From assembly GCA_002389645.1 (NCBI GenBank), contig DGQE01000039.1:62001-126000 (forward strand): a stretch of 64,000 nucleotides of DNA. The letters are read 5' to 3'. Source of the stretch: Flavobacteriales bacterium UBA4422. GTDB taxonomy: Bacteria; Bacteroidota; Bacteroidia; Flavobacteriales_G; Salibacteraceae. Positions 34,313 to 43,572 of the stretch are shown in pieces. The notes under the pieces were generated by a model. That model worked only from the letters and a program-made list of their open reading frames with translations. It did not search any database and had not been told where the DNA came from. The position numbers and the translations under genes are program-made. Numbering within the stretch: position 1 is the first letter of the stretch; every line of letters starts with the position of its first letter.

Positions 34313-36315
34313 CAACTAAAACGTTTGAGTAAGAGTGTTTCGAAAAGTAATAATAAGACTGCTGCAACAATAAATATTGGCCACAATTCTGTAGAAGTAT
34401 TCGTCTCGGAAATACTTTCTGATGACTCTGAGTTGGTAACATCAAGAGATCCAATGTCAACCCCTAACTGCCTAAAATAAGTTTGAATTTCATCAAAAGA
34501 AAGATTGCTGACAGCACTCTCATTTCTATCATAATTGAAAGAAAGTTTTGAAAGTATATTTTGCGCGTTATCTTTCAATTGATAGTTCCCAGCAGATTTA
34601 ATCTGATTGTTCATTAGAATTCCATCATAAGTGAGCGCAGGTATAAATGCTGAGGAATCGCTGTTTTTACTTATTTCAATGTGTTCTTCATCAACAATCA
34701 ATGGGATTCTATTCGTTTCAAGTAAGAAGCTCAGTGGTTTGCTAATGCCAGAAGCGCTAGAAGCATTCATTAAAAAAGGAACGAAAAGTGCATGCCGGTG
34801 CAGATTGGTGAACTGATCTTGCAATGGTGTGGTGATTAGGAATACCTCTCCCGATTCAATGCTGTTTGAAGCGATTAGAGGTTTCTGATTGAAAAGCGTG
34901 GCGATGGAACTCCCAATGCTCTGCTTATTCACGGCGTAATAGCCATTAGTGAATGGGTAGTTTAGGTTTTCTGGTCGAGACTCAAATACACCTTTAAATG
35001 TATAATGTTCATTGGCTATATTGTTCACAGAAACCTTAGATGTGTCCCAATTTTGAACCTCAAACCCAAAAGCTGTATTAATGCTTGAAGTCAGGGTTGT
35101 AGGCGCATTTTCAGGCATTACTATTACAAGGTTGTTTCCTTTTTTGAGTTGATCATTGCAAATTGCTTCAATGCCGCTATTCCATTTCTTTGATTGATTG
35201 ATGACTAGAAAATTGATATCACTTAGCGAGTCTTGAATAATTTCTTCTTCATTGAATGTAATAAACTCGAAATGCGAACTTGAAAAGAGCTTTTGAAATG
35301 GAGTATTCGTTGTAATGTTTTCGCCTCTTATTTCAGCTACTTTGATTTTATCAAGCACATTGAACGTGAAGAAGTAAGAATTGTCAAAGGTGATTGGAAG
35401 ATCCTCTAGACTTATTGTTCCAGAAAGGTCATTAGTGTTTTCGGGAATTAGGGTTAGGTTAGTATCTAGGTAGCTATTAGGTTCAATAGTTACAAACGCT
35501 GAGGCAACAACCTTGTCTTCTAAAGTTACTTGAATCGGAACGTCATAAATAGTTTTTGCGCCATGATTCTTTATTCTGAAGTGCAGATATACTTCTCGAT
35601 TAAGTTGAATGATAGGTGAGTTGACCCAAGCGGAATCCACAGATACATTCTCTTCAAGTGCTGAGCGAAGAGGTATAATAGTTGTTCTAAGGTTCGTGTC
35701 TAGGTCGGCTAAAGAAGAATCCAGTGTGTTTTTGAAATCTGAAATAAGGTATATACTTGATTTCGAAGTTGACTCCTCTCTCAAACTTTGTTTTGCAAAG
35801 CCGAACACTTCACTAAGCGTTTTATGCTTTGGGCTTATTTGAATATTATCAAGAAGGGTAGAGAAGTCGTCTAAGTCAGAAAATCGCTTTTGTTCAGCTG
35901 AAAATTCATTCGTTATAAGTTGAAGCTTAATTCCCTTTGGAGACTTTGATGCTATTTCATAAGCAAGACGAGCAGCCTCTTGAAGTAAAGGGCCTCTTTC
36001 TGTTTCGGCCTGCATACTGAAAGAATTGTCTACATATATAGAGATGTGCTTTATGTCTTCAGACTTTCCTTGGAAAGCTGGAATTATTGGCTCGCAGAAG
36101 GCAAGAACTAGTAGAATAATAGATAGGATTCTCGAGAACAGGATCAATAAGTGCTTAAGTTGATTTTTTGTCTGAGATTGAGATTTTACCTCCTTTAAAA
36201 GACTGATATCTGGGAAGAAAAGCTTTTTATAACGCCTAAATTGGAAAAGGTGAATGGCAATTGGTAATAGAACCAAACTCAAAGCCCAAAGAAGAAGAGG
36301 AGAGCTAAAAACCAT
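34312..36315 (-). CDS. BatA-type membrane protein with VWA-like domain
   Basis: This 667-residue protein begins with the BatA/aerotolerance N-terminal pair of membrane segments (SSPLLLWALSLVLLPIAIHLFQFRRYKKLFFPD and a second at about 55-77). A VWA-like domain with DNSFSMQ (DxSxS metal site) follows, then a long region exposed to the periplasm, and a final membrane helix near residues 645-662. Proteins of this kind are widespread in Flavobacteriia and of unknown function. The downstream dihydroorotase-like gene is translationally coupled. Confidence 0.85.
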   Translation of the reverse strand: MVFSSPLLLWALSLVLLPIAIHLFQFRRYKKLFFPDISLLKEVKSQSQTKNQLKHLLILFSRILSIILLVLAFCEPIIPAFQGKSEDIKHISIYVDNSFSMQAETERGPLLQEAARLAYEIASKSPKGIKLQLITNEFSAEQKRFSDLDDFSTLLDNIQISPKHKTLSEVFGFAKQSLREESTSKSSIYLISDFKNTLDSSLADLDTNLRTTIIPLRSALEENVSVDSAWVNSPIIQLNREVYLHFRIKNHGAKTIYDVPIQVTLEDKVVASAFVTIEPNSYLDTNLTLIPENTNDLSGTISLEDLPITFDNSYFFTFNVLDKIKVAEIRGENITTNTPFQKLFSSSHFEFITFNEEEIIQDSLSDINFLVINQSKKWNSGIEAICNDQLKKGNNLVIVMPENAPTTLTSSINTAFGFEVQNWDTSKVSVNNIANEHYTFKGVFESRPENLNYPFTNGYYAVNKQSIGSSIATLFNQKPLIASNSIESGEVFLITTPLQDQFTNLHRHALFVPFLMNASSASGISKPLSFLLETNRIPLIVDEEHIEISKNSDSSAFIPALTYDGILMNNQIKSAGNYQLKDNAQNILSKLSFNYDRNESAVSNLSFDEIQTYFRQLGVDIGSLDVTNSESSESISETNTSTELWPIFIVAAVLLLLFETLLLKRFS

Positions 36316-36354
36316 TAAAGCCCAAAGGTATACTTTGGATTATAATGTTGAACT

Positions 36355-37473
36355 TTAATTCAATTCAATTTTTAAGATGAAATAGGGTGGGTCGTCATTG
36401 TACTCTTTGATTTCATATCTAATCTCATGACCAGATATTTTTCTTAGTCGTACAAGACCCGTTCCTGAAGAGGAAGATGGAGCTTCACCATGTTTTTTAT
36501 CGATAATCTCGTTCAGCTGATCAGTGCTCAAACTATTAATAGAGTTCAAACTTCTTTCAACTAGCTCTTGCTTACCACCACTTATAAAGTTTCCGCTGTA
36601 CATAGCAAATCCTTCTGCGATTTTTTGAAGCATAAATACTCCTGGCTTACCAAGGTGATTTAACCTACTATAAGCATGCTTAGCAACATTTCTTAGTAAC
36701 TCAGTCATCACAGAGCTCATACCTCTTGTTTCAGGACTGTCATTCAGGGTTGAATCAATTTGATTAGAGAGATGATTCACATTGGTTTCATGAAGAAGAC
36801 CCTTGAAAATAATTTGAGCGTCACATTCTAACATATCATGGTGCAATTTCATTGCATCATGTATGTATTCTGACGCTACTTCATCATCATAATCATCTTT
36901 TTGGATGGCTATGTTTAAGTTTAAGTAGTAGAAAAAGCCATCGTTAACTGGAGCAAACTCGAAGCTAAGCTTTCCTGAAGACTTTCTCGCCATATCAACT
37001 AGCCCAAGACCAGCGCCTCCCTTTGACGAGAAACCTGAATTATTTAAAATCTCCATGTAGTATTCTTTCAATTCCACGGAGTCTTTAGAAACTATAGCTG
37101 CAAGATTCTCTTCTAGGTCTTCTTTAACATCGGCAGAAACAAAATTACCATAGGTAATGTTGTATGCTTGCTCTCGTCTGTTAATAATGAACAAGGCACC
37201 GTCAAAAGGACTTCCTGAATCATCATGGTACTGGTGACGAGTAATGTTTTGCAATCCCTCAACCATCAGGTAGTATACCTTCTTGGCTACCTTTGGCGTA
37301 TCGAGTTCAAGCAAATTGCCCTCGGTCAAAAACAAGATGTTGTCAGTTATAGACGAATTAAAACTTCCTCTGCAAGCAAAAAGAAACTGTTCAGTTTCAA
37401 TTTTTCTTCCAGTGGAGTAAATTATATCGTAAACTGACTTATTAATAGGTAAGGTCACTTCTTGAGAAGACAA
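36355..37473 (-). CDS. Tandem HATPase-like protein (two SiaB/DUF6272-type domains)
   Basis: This 372-residue soluble protein consists of two similar halves. Each has an N-box-like helix (EGLQNITRH, 72-80; ELLRNVAKH, 258-266) and a later glycine box (KGGAGLGLVDMARKS, 151-165; SSGTGLVRLRKIS, 335-346). This is the histidine-kinase-like ATPase layout of SiaB-type (DUF6272) protein kinases, which act in partner-switching with a phosphorylatable SiaC protein. Single-domain forms of about 190 residues are the norm; this one is doubled. The start is TTG at 37473. Neither SiaC nor a SpoIIE-type phosphatase is next to it. Kinase activity is inferred. Confidence 0.75.
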   Translation of the reverse strand: MSSQEVTLPINKSVYDIIYSTGRKIETEQFLFACRGSFNSSITDNILFLTEGNLLELDTPKVAKKVYYLMVEGLQNITRHQYHDDSGSPFDGALFIINRREQAYNITYGNFVSADVKEDLEENLAAIVSKDSVELKEYYMEILNNSGFSSKGGAGLGLVDMARKSSGKLSFEFAPVNDGFFYYLNLNIAIQKDDYDDEVASEYIHDAMKLHHDMLECDAQIIFKGLLHETNVNHLSNQIDSTLNDSPETRGMSSVMTELLRNVAKHAYSRLNHLGKPGVFMLQKIAEGFAMYSGNFISGGKQELVERSLNSINSLSTDQLNEIIDKKHGEAPSSSSGTGLVRLRKISGHEIRYEIKEYNDDPPYFILKIELN

Positions 37474-37512
37474 TATTAAGGTTGTTTAACTCGGGCACTA
37501 ATTTAAACGTTT

Positions 37513-37992
37513 ATGATTGATTCTTATAAAAATGATGTAAAGTGGTCAGAAAGTAACCGAAGAAGAATTGATTCAATCATTCAAAAAGCGCGAAATGATA
37601 AGCGTATTGATCAGAAAATCAATAATTTACATGAAGAAGTTTTTGAGGAGGTAGACTGTTTAAAATGTGCGAATTGTTGTGAAACAACTGGGCCTTTATT
37701 GACCTCAATGGACATTGGAAGGCTTTCAAAAAATCTTAAAATTGCCGAAAAAGTCTTCGTTAAGCAATTTTTAAGGACAGACGAAGACGGAGATTTTGTT
37801 TTCAAAACAATGCCCTGTCCTTTTCTTGGGGAAGATAATTACTGCACGGTCTATGAAGATCGTCCGAAGGCTTGTAGAGCTTTCCCTCACACTGATCAGA
37901 AAGGCCAGATGAATATTATGCACCTGACTAGAAAGAACGCTAAGGTTTGCCCAGCAGTTAGTAAGATATTTCAACAGTTAGATAAGATATGA
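37513..37992 (+). CDS. YkgJ family cysteine-cluster protein
   Basis: This 159-residue protein has the cysteine pattern of the YkgJ (Fe/Zn-chelating) family: CLKCANCCETTGP, then CPFLGEDNYCTVYEDRPKACRAFP and a final VCPA. The family is thought to bind a metal ion or cluster; its function is not settled. It is divergent from the tandem HATPase-like gene with only 39 bases between the start codons, so the two may share a control region. Confidence 0.88.
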   Translation: MIDSYKNDVKWSESNRRRIDSIIQKARNDKRIDQKINNLHEEVFEEVDCLKCANCCETTGPLLTSMDIGRLSKNLKIAEKVFVKQFLRTDEDGDFVFKTMPCPFLGEDNYCTVYEDRPKACRAFPHTDQKGQMNIMHLTRKNAKVCPAVSKIFQQLDKI

Positions 37993-38006
37993 CCTATGAA
38001 TTGAGG

Positions 38007-38372
38007 TCAATTAACCACTAATGATTTGTTCAAGAATATAGAGTAAAACCACGCTCCAATAAAGTAGCACGGAACGTCTAAAGGGTCTGCCGTAAACCGA
38101 AGGTCGAAGTAGGGTAGGATGGCTTCGAAGTATGTAGAAAAGATCAGAGTTATTGCAATGATTTCGGTTTTGTCCAAAACAAGAATACTCCAGAGTTGAT
38201 TACTATATTGAACAACCAAGAGGCTTGACTTGAGAAGCAAAGGAAGTGCCATTAGGTCTTCAAAGTAAGAGTTTAAATAGGGCACACTTCCAAATGAGAA
38301 TTCAGCAACTTTGTATAAACCAGCTAAGAGTATTAAGCCTAGATATATCAGTATGTCTTTTGAAAAACTCAA
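38007..38372 (-). CDS. Small integral membrane protein
   Basis: This is a 121-residue protein with about four hydrophobic segments and a conserved-looking core PYLNSYFEDLMALPLLLK and FTADPLDVPCYFIGAWFY. Similar Bacteroidetes proteins are labelled magnesium citrate secondary transporter in databases, a label I regard as weak. I chose the TTG at 38372, which overlaps the stop of the preceding gene (TTGA) and gives the usual length; an upstream ATG would overlap that gene by 100 bases. Confidence 0.65.
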   Translation of the reverse strand: MSFSKDILIYLGLILLAGLYKVAEFSFGSVPYLNSYFEDLMALPLLLKSSLLVVQYSNQLWSILVLDKTEIIAITLIFSTYFEAILPYFDLRFTADPLDVPCYFIGAWFYSIFLNKSLVVN

Positions 38373-38650
38373 TGCGCAAATGTTGTGGTTAAATAGACTA
38401 AGAATGCCATAATCGCATACAAGATGAGTTGGGCTACTTGAATAGGCCGCTTTGCAATTTTTATCCACAAAGGATCGTGATCACGCACTTGGATTATCGG
38501 AAGTTTTGGATCTCCAAGATCCATTCGTTTCTGAACCTCTTTTTTATATTCGACATCGAGTTCATGGTCGCAATGATTGCAATGATCTAATTTGCCATCT
38601 GTCCATTTACCGCAATTCTTACACCTCTTTAAGTGAGAGTCTACCTTCAT
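38369..38650 (-). CDS. Small zinc-ribbon membrane protein
   Basis: This 93-residue protein has an N-terminal zinc ribbon (CKNCGKWTDGKLDHCNHC, two CxxC pairs) and a C-terminal membrane helix (about 73-90). No function is known. It is nine bases after the PhoH-family gene and its stop overlaps the start of the next small membrane protein gene, so the three are probably one transcript. Confidence 0.75.
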   Translation of the reverse strand: MKVDSHLKRCKNCGKWTDGKLDHCNHCDHELDVEYKKEVQKRMDLGDPKLPIIQVRDHDPLWIKIAKRPIQVAQLILYAIMAFLVYLTTTFAH

Positions 38651-38659
38651 TTATAACAC

Positions 38660-39994
38660 TTAAAGAAGATCGTTCGCTAAGTTGGCCAATTCAGAGCGCT
38701 CACCTTTGCTCAGGGTGATGTGTGCAAACAGATCACTTCCCTTCAAACGATCAATAATATAGGTGAGACCATTCGATTCCTCATCCAAATAAGGTGTGTC
38801 AATTTGCCGAACGTCTCCAGTGAAAATGATTTTGGTGTTTTCGCCAGCTCGAGTAATAATTGTTTTCACCTCATGAGGGGTTAGATTCTGAGCTTCATCC
38901 ACAATAAAATACACGTTAGATAAACTTCTACCTCTTATGAAAGCCAAAGGAGTTATGTGAATCTTTTTGTCTCTTATCATGAGCATTATTTGCTTATGCC
39001 TTTTTTCACTGTCGTTGAATTGGCCTTTGATAAAGTCCAAATTGTCATAGAGTGGTTGCATATAAGGATCGACCTTTTTCTCAGCCGTACCAGGGAGAAA
39101 GCCAATATCTCTATTACTCAAAGGTACAATTGGTCGTGCAAGAATTACTTGATTGTATTCTTTACGCTGTTCGATTGCAGCGGCCAATGCTAGTAAGGTT
39201 TTACCTGTTCCTGCGACACCTTGCAGCGTTACAAGCTTAATGTTAGGATTCAGCAATGCATGTATTGCAAAAGTTTGCTCTGCATTGCGAGGTTTGACTC
39301 CATACGCATACTGCTTCTCAACACGCTCAATAAGCTGGTTAATTGGGTTGTAGTAACCAAGACAGGAGGTTTTGCCGTTTTTGAATATGTAATATTCATT
39401 GTTTACTTTTTCAGATATTGGACTTAAATCGTCTGTATTTCCTATTGTGTATAGTTTACGGATGTATTCACTGTCAACATCATCTAATGCAATATTGCCA
39501 CTATATAAGTCTGCAACATCATTGACTTTTCCGGTTTCATAATCTTCTGAAAACAAATTCAAAGCCTTTGCTTTAAGTCTCAGGTTGATGTCTTTGGTAA
39601 CCAGAGTGACCTTAGTATCCTTTTCTGTTTCTTGAAGGAAAAGAACGGTATTCAGAATTTTATGATCCGCCTTATTATCACTAAATACTTTTTCAGCATC
39701 CAACATCAAGCGCCCATTAGACATGATTATTTTAAACTTTCCCTTTTTATCTCCCTCTAATGGAATCCAATCTTGAAGTTTGTACTCAGCGCTAAGTTTA
39801 TCCAAAAGCCGAATGAACTCTCTAGCTTCAAAGTTCTTAGTGTCTTTTCCTCGTTTGAAATTGTCTAGTTCTTCTAGCACAGTGATAGGTAAACAGATAT
39901 CGTGTTCATCAAAATTGTTGATGGATTTATGGTCGTGAAGAATGACTGAAGTATCTAAAACAAAAATTTTTCGTTGCTTGGCTTTTCTGGGCAT
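38660..39994 (-). CDS. PIN domain-PhoH family ATPase
   Basis: This 444-residue protein joins an N-terminal PIN nuclease-like domain (KIFVLDTSVILHDHKSI, with acidic residues in LEELDNFKRG and TLVTKDINLRLKA) to a C-terminal PhoH ATPase (GVAGTGKTLLALAA P-loop; FIVDEAQNLTPHEVK Walker B; FTGDVRQID). Such PIN-PhoH proteins are probably RNA helicase-nucleases. No toxin-antitoxin partner is adjacent. The domain assignment is firm; the biological substrate is not known. Confidence 0.93.
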   Translation of the reverse strand: MPRKAKQRKIFVLDTSVILHDHKSINNFDEHDICLPITVLEELDNFKRGKDTKNFEAREFIRLLDKLSAEYKLQDWIPLEGDKKGKFKIIMSNGRLMLDAEKVFSDNKADHKILNTVLFLQETEKDTKVTLVTKDINLRLKAKALNLFSEDYETGKVNDVADLYSGNIALDDVDSEYIRKLYTIGNTDDLSPISEKVNNEYYIFKNGKTSCLGYYNPINQLIERVEKQYAYGVKPRNAEQTFAIHALLNPNIKLVTLQGVAGTGKTLLALAAAIEQRKEYNQVILARPIVPLSNRDIGFLPGTAEKKVDPYMQPLYDNLDFIKGQFNDSEKRHKQIMLMIRDKKIHITPLAFIRGRSLSNVYFIVDEAQNLTPHEVKTIITRAGENTKIIFTGDVRQIDTPYLDEESNGLTYIIDRLKGSDLFAHITLSKGERSELANLANDLL

Positions 39995-40127
39995 ATGCTT
40001 GATTTACTACCGCAATGTAACATTACCCAAAAAGAAATGCCGAGTATACGATGGGAAGAAATTAACGATTTCGAAATCAACTGTTCATATCAGTTGTATC
40101 CCTTTAGAATCGGTAGCTATTACAATA

Positions 40128-41294
40128 TTAAATATTGGTTAACTCCATGATTTGCGATAGTCTTTTGGCTTCGTTCTCCCAGCTGTAATTTCCTAAAACA
40201 AATTCTTTACCCTGCTTGCCTAAGGCATTTGCCAATTGTTCATCACTGAGTATAGATGTGATTTCATTGGCAATCTCTTCCTTAGAGTCTCCTATTCTAA
40301 TATGTTCACCATTTCTTGCGCCTAAAGCATTATTGGCTAAGCTTGTTGTAATGCAAGGAACTTCGCAGGCCATAGCCTCCAATAGTTTGTTTTGAAGACC
40401 GCTATTGATCAGCATTGGAGCGACAAATACTTTAGAGCTGTGGTAAACTTCAGAAATATCATCTACCCATCCAGTCACTTCAACCTTTTGAGATTTCAAC
40501 GCGCTTACACCTTGAGCAGGGTTGGCCCCGGCCAGCGTCACTTTTGCGTTGGGCAGTTTTTGCCAGACTAATGGCATGATTTCGTTTACAAGGAACTTTG
40601 CACTTTCTACGTTTGGGCGATAAGACATGTTGCCAGTGAATAGAATGTCCCGGTGTTTCGTGGTTGTTATGTTTTGAAAAAAGACGGGATCAATGCCATT
40701 GGGCAGAACATCGATATGTTTCTTGATTTTTATGCACCCTTTGTCTTGCTCAGAAATGATTAAATGATGATCGAAAAGCGAAGCAATAGACTGCTCATAT
40801 TTTTGGAGTCGCTCAAACTCTTCAGTCATTATAGAAGAAAGTGGCCATTTTGCTTTTTCTGCCATTCTTTCCATCCCTATAGAAAAGGCATCCATATAAT
40901 CCAATGTTTTTGGAATTAGTGAATATTTCTTTACGTATTCAGCGGTTCTTATGAGTTGGCAAAAAATATGCTGAGGCAAGTGGTCTTCAATAAACTCATC
41001 GAATTTTTTCTGGGCTCCTTTCGAATAGAAATATTCTACTTGAAAAGGTTTAGGGCTGAAAAATGATATGAAGAGTTTGAACAGTCGCGTAAATAGGGGT
41101 ACTCGGTGGATGTATATTTCTGAGCAATATTGCTTTAGTTGTTTTTCGGCTTCAGGGTGCGTTTTTTCATCAGCAAGACAGAATAAGTTGATTTCATGAT
41201 TTGTTGAAAGTTCTCGAATCAAGTGAAAAGCGCGCAGTTTGTCACCTTTTTCAAGCGGGTAGGGAACGCGGCTGAGTACAAATAGAATTCTCAT
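40128..41294 (-). CDS. Glycosyltransferase family 4 protein
   Basis: This 388-residue protein has a GT-B architecture. The N-terminal RVPYPLEKGDKLRAFHLIREL is typical of sugar transferases that resemble TIGR03087-type exopolysaccharide enzymes. The C-terminal domain has FTGNMSYRPNVESAKFLVNEI and the nucleotide-sugar loop INSGLQNKLLEAMACEVPCI. The acceptor is unknown. It lies one base after the LptF/G permease gene and probably shares its transcript, which hints at envelope polysaccharide work. Confidence 0.9.
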   Translation of the reverse strand: MRILFVLSRVPYPLEKGDKLRAFHLIRELSTNHEINLFCLADEKTHPEAEKQLKQYCSEIYIHRVPLFTRLFKLFISFFSPKPFQVEYFYSKGAQKKFDEFIEDHLPQHIFCQLIRTAEYVKKYSLIPKTLDYMDAFSIGMERMAEKAKWPLSSIMTEEFERLQKYEQSIASLFDHHLIISEQDKGCIKIKKHIDVLPNGIDPVFFQNITTTKHRDILFTGNMSYRPNVESAKFLVNEIMPLVWQKLPNAKVTLAGANPAQGVSALKSQKVEVTGWVDDISEVYHSSKVFVAPMLINSGLQNKLLEAMACEVPCITTSLANNALGARNGEHIRIGDSKEEIANEITSILSDEQLANALGKQGKEFVLGNYSWENEAKRLSQIMELTNI

Positions 41295-41295
41295 C

Positions 41296-42732
41296 TTATT
41301 TGCCCTTAATCGGGTTTTCTTTTTTAGGCAAGATGCGTTCGAAGAAATTCCGAATACTTTTTGAATACGTTTCTAGGTTAAAAAGGCTGCTATCTGTGGA
41401 AGCTTTGTAAGTAAGGAATAAACCTATCGGAAGCAATATGATAGAAGCCATCCACATTCCTTTGAAAGGCTCTAATTCGCCTTGCTTTACCATTTTTTCC
41501 GATGTGATGGAGGTAATGTGGTAAACTAGAAAGAACAAGACAGAGATAACAACGGGCATTCCTAGTCCTCCCTTCCTGATTATGGCACCAAGAGGAGCGC
41601 CAATAAAAAACAGAATTACGCAAGCAAAAGAAAGGGTGAACTTTCTGTGCCATTCAATTAAATGACGGTTGATACTTTTAGTATTACTTTTTAGAACATT
41701 CGCCCTAGAGGTTACATATGTTTTGTTGCTTCTTAGCTGTGATATTGCAGTTTCAATCAGAGCAACCTTATGATCAGTGAAAATATTTGCGTAGGCGAAT
41801 AATGAAGTACTATCCGATTTTTCGAGCTTACTGAGTTGAGCAGAGTCGAGTTCTTCAGGAAGTGTTTTTTTGTTAATCAGGCGCGTGTATTCAATATTTC
41901 TTTTTTCAATTGCCAAATTATATGTGTCAACAGCATTGTCAAGTTGCACAAGATTGAGCATTTGATAGTTGTCTTTGAAGATGTCTTTATCACTTCTTTC
42001 CATTTGAAACCCACTCAAATCAAATCGCAATACTTCCTTTTTGAATACGGATTTCATATGTGGCTTAGTACTCTCCTGGATCTCTTCGTAACTGGTTCCG
42101 TTTTCCAATGTAAAGACTAGGTAGCGCTCATCCTTAGACATTTCCATTCGACCCTTTTCAGCTCGAATAACATGAATATTTCCTTCTTTTTTACTGTGGT
42201 CATAAATCAAGATGTCATTCAGTCCTTTTCCATCTTCATCCTTATTCTCAATGCGAATGACGTATCCATCTATGCCATCGTAGTAGACGCCTTCCGTAAT
42301 GTCAAAAGCAGGTTTTTTATGCCTTATATCATATAATAAAGAAGCAAATTCAAGGTTAGCCTTTGGCCAAACGAAATTCGTAAACAGAAAAGCGCAAAAA
42401 CTTGTGAATACCGTTACTATGAGCAGTGGGTACATTATTCGCATCAAGCCCATGCCACTAGATTTCATGGCAACGAGTTCGTAATGTTCTCCAAAACTCC
42501 CGAAAGTCATTATGGAGGCAAGTAATATGGCTAGAGGCAGAGCCATAGGTACTAAATTCGCAGATGCGTAAAACAGCAGCTCGGCCACCAAATACCATTC
42601 AAGACCCTTGCCAACGAGCTCATCAATATACTTCCACAAAAATTGCATCACGAAAATGAATAGCGTGATGAAAAATGTGAGAATAAATGGACCTATATAG
42701 GACTTAATAATTAGCGTGTGAAGTTTCTTCAA
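41296..42732 (-). CDS. LptF/LptG family permease
   Basis: This 478-residue inner-membrane protein has the family layout: an N-terminal cluster of three membrane helices (about 12-120), a periplasmic beta-jellyroll-like part (about 140-360) and three C-terminal helices (about 365-450; FIGAPLGAIIRKGGLGMPV). LptF and LptG are the permease subunits of the ABC transporter that extracts lipopolysaccharide for transport to the outer membrane. Which of the two it is cannot be told here. Confidence 0.93.
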   Translation of the reverse strand: MKKLHTLIIKSYIGPFILTFFITLFIFVMQFLWKYIDELVGKGLEWYLVAELLFYASANLVPMALPLAILLASIMTFGSFGEHYELVAMKSSGMGLMRIMYPLLIVTVFTSFCAFLFTNFVWPKANLEFASLLYDIRHKKPAFDITEGVYYDGIDGYVIRIENKDEDGKGLNDILIYDHSKKEGNIHVIRAEKGRMEMSKDERYLVFTLENGTSYEEIQESTKPHMKSVFKKEVLRFDLSGFQMERSDKDIFKDNYQMLNLVQLDNAVDTYNLAIEKRNIEYTRLINKKTLPEELDSAQLSKLEKSDSTSLFAYANIFTDHKVALIETAISQLRSNKTYVTSRANVLKSNTKSINRHLIEWHRKFTLSFACVILFFIGAPLGAIIRKGGLGMPVVISVLFFLVYHITSITSEKMVKQGELEPFKGMWMASIILLPIGLFLTYKASTDSSLFNLETYSKSIRNFFERILPKKENPIKGK

Positions 42733-42781
42733 GGCTGTGCTTTAGAATTCACCAAAAGTAACGTGAAATTGACAGGATTAT

Positions 42782-43162
42782 TTAACCTCCTAGGATATGT
42801 CTCAATTCACCAACTTGGCTTTCCCAAAGCCTAGTTTGTTCGTCCACTTCATCTTCATCAGCAAAATCAGTGATGATCAATGCTACGTCTCCGGTTAGTT
42901 GGTCAGTTTTGATCGCAAATTCGAAGTAATAATCTGTGCCTTCGTATTCATCTAGTTGAAACCGAATGAAAAGATCAGTCTTTTTTGCAATCACTTTGCC
43001 TTCTTCTTCTTGACCGTCCCAAACAAACTTTGCATACTCTTTCTTAATCGTAACATCATCTGCAAACCATTCGGATAAACCGCTTGACGTGCTCAAACAC
43101 TGATATAAAATCTTGATTGAGCTTTTCATGGTGAATTCTAGCTCTATTTTTTTCTTTTCCAT
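42782..43162 (-). CDS. START-like domain protein
   Basis: This 126-residue soluble protein has the AHSA1/START-like helix-grip layout (FTMKSSIKILYQCLSTSSGLSEWFADDV, then a beta sheet, and a final helix ESQVGELRHILG). It is a common conserved protein in Bacteroidetes with no assigned ligand. It lies 50 bases upstream of the permease gene on the same strand. Confidence 0.85.
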   Translation of the reverse strand: MEKKKIELEFTMKSSIKILYQCLSTSSGLSEWFADDVTIKKEYAKFVWDGQEEEGKVIAKKTDLFIRFQLDEYEGTDYYFEFAIKTDQLTGDVALIITDFADEDEVDEQTRLWESQVGELRHILGG

Positions 43163-43320
43163 TTTGATTGCGTTGTATTCCTTTTCTTAAGGAGATGCGC
43201 AATATAAACTTTTGAATAAAAAATTCTGTGCTTAAATAGCGTCTATGGAACTATTTGTTCACAATTTGTTACGAGGGTTCACAAAATTTCAATCTACCAC
43301 TTATTGAATTAGAAGAACTA

Positions 43321-43328
43321 TATATTTG
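43321..43328 (+). promoter_or_regulatory. -7 box of tRNA-Met
   Basis: TATATTTG is an exact TAnnTTTG match ending 13 bases before the tRNA 5' end at 43342. Confidence 0.6.
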
Positions 43329-43341
43329 CACCCCGAAATTT

Positions 43342-43415
43342 GGCGAGGTAGCTCAGACGGTTAGAGCGCAGGATTCATAACCCTGAGGTCGGGGGTTCGA
43401 TTCCCCCCTTCGCTA
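43342..43415 (+). tRNA. tRNA-Met (anticodon CAU)
   Basis: This is a 74-base tRNA without encoded CCA. The acceptor GGCGAGG pairs with CTTCGCT (two wobbles), followed by TAGCTCAG of the D arm. The anticodon loop TTCATAA gives CAT, and the T arm is GGGGG-TTCGATT-CCCCC. The first pair (G-T) and acceptor do not suggest an initiator C1-A72 mismatch, so an elongator or tRNA-Ile2-type CAT tRNA is more likely than initiator. One stem pair next to the anticodon loop (A-C) is mismatched. Confidence 0.92.
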
Positions 43416-43422
43416 CGAAATG

Positions 43423-43449
43423 AAGGTCAGCAAGGTGCTGGCCTTTTTT
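43423..43449 (+). terminator. Terminator after tRNA-Met
   Basis: AAGGTCAGC (43423-43431) pairs with GCTGGCCTT (43437-43445; one wobble) around AAGGT and is followed by a T run. Confidence 0.88.
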
Positions 43450-43572
43450 ATTTAATTCCTTTCACTTGATTAAGGTAGTTATAATCAACTTTATTTTTCT
43501 TCTAATGCATTGTATCTTCGTGCGCTCTAAAAAACACTCTTGTGGCTTTAAAATAAGGCATGATCATCTAAG

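Noticed and set aside
38660..39994. PIN domain as part of a toxin-antitoxin pair
   Set aside because: The PIN domain is fused to PhoH in the standard housekeeping architecture and no antitoxin gene is adjacent.
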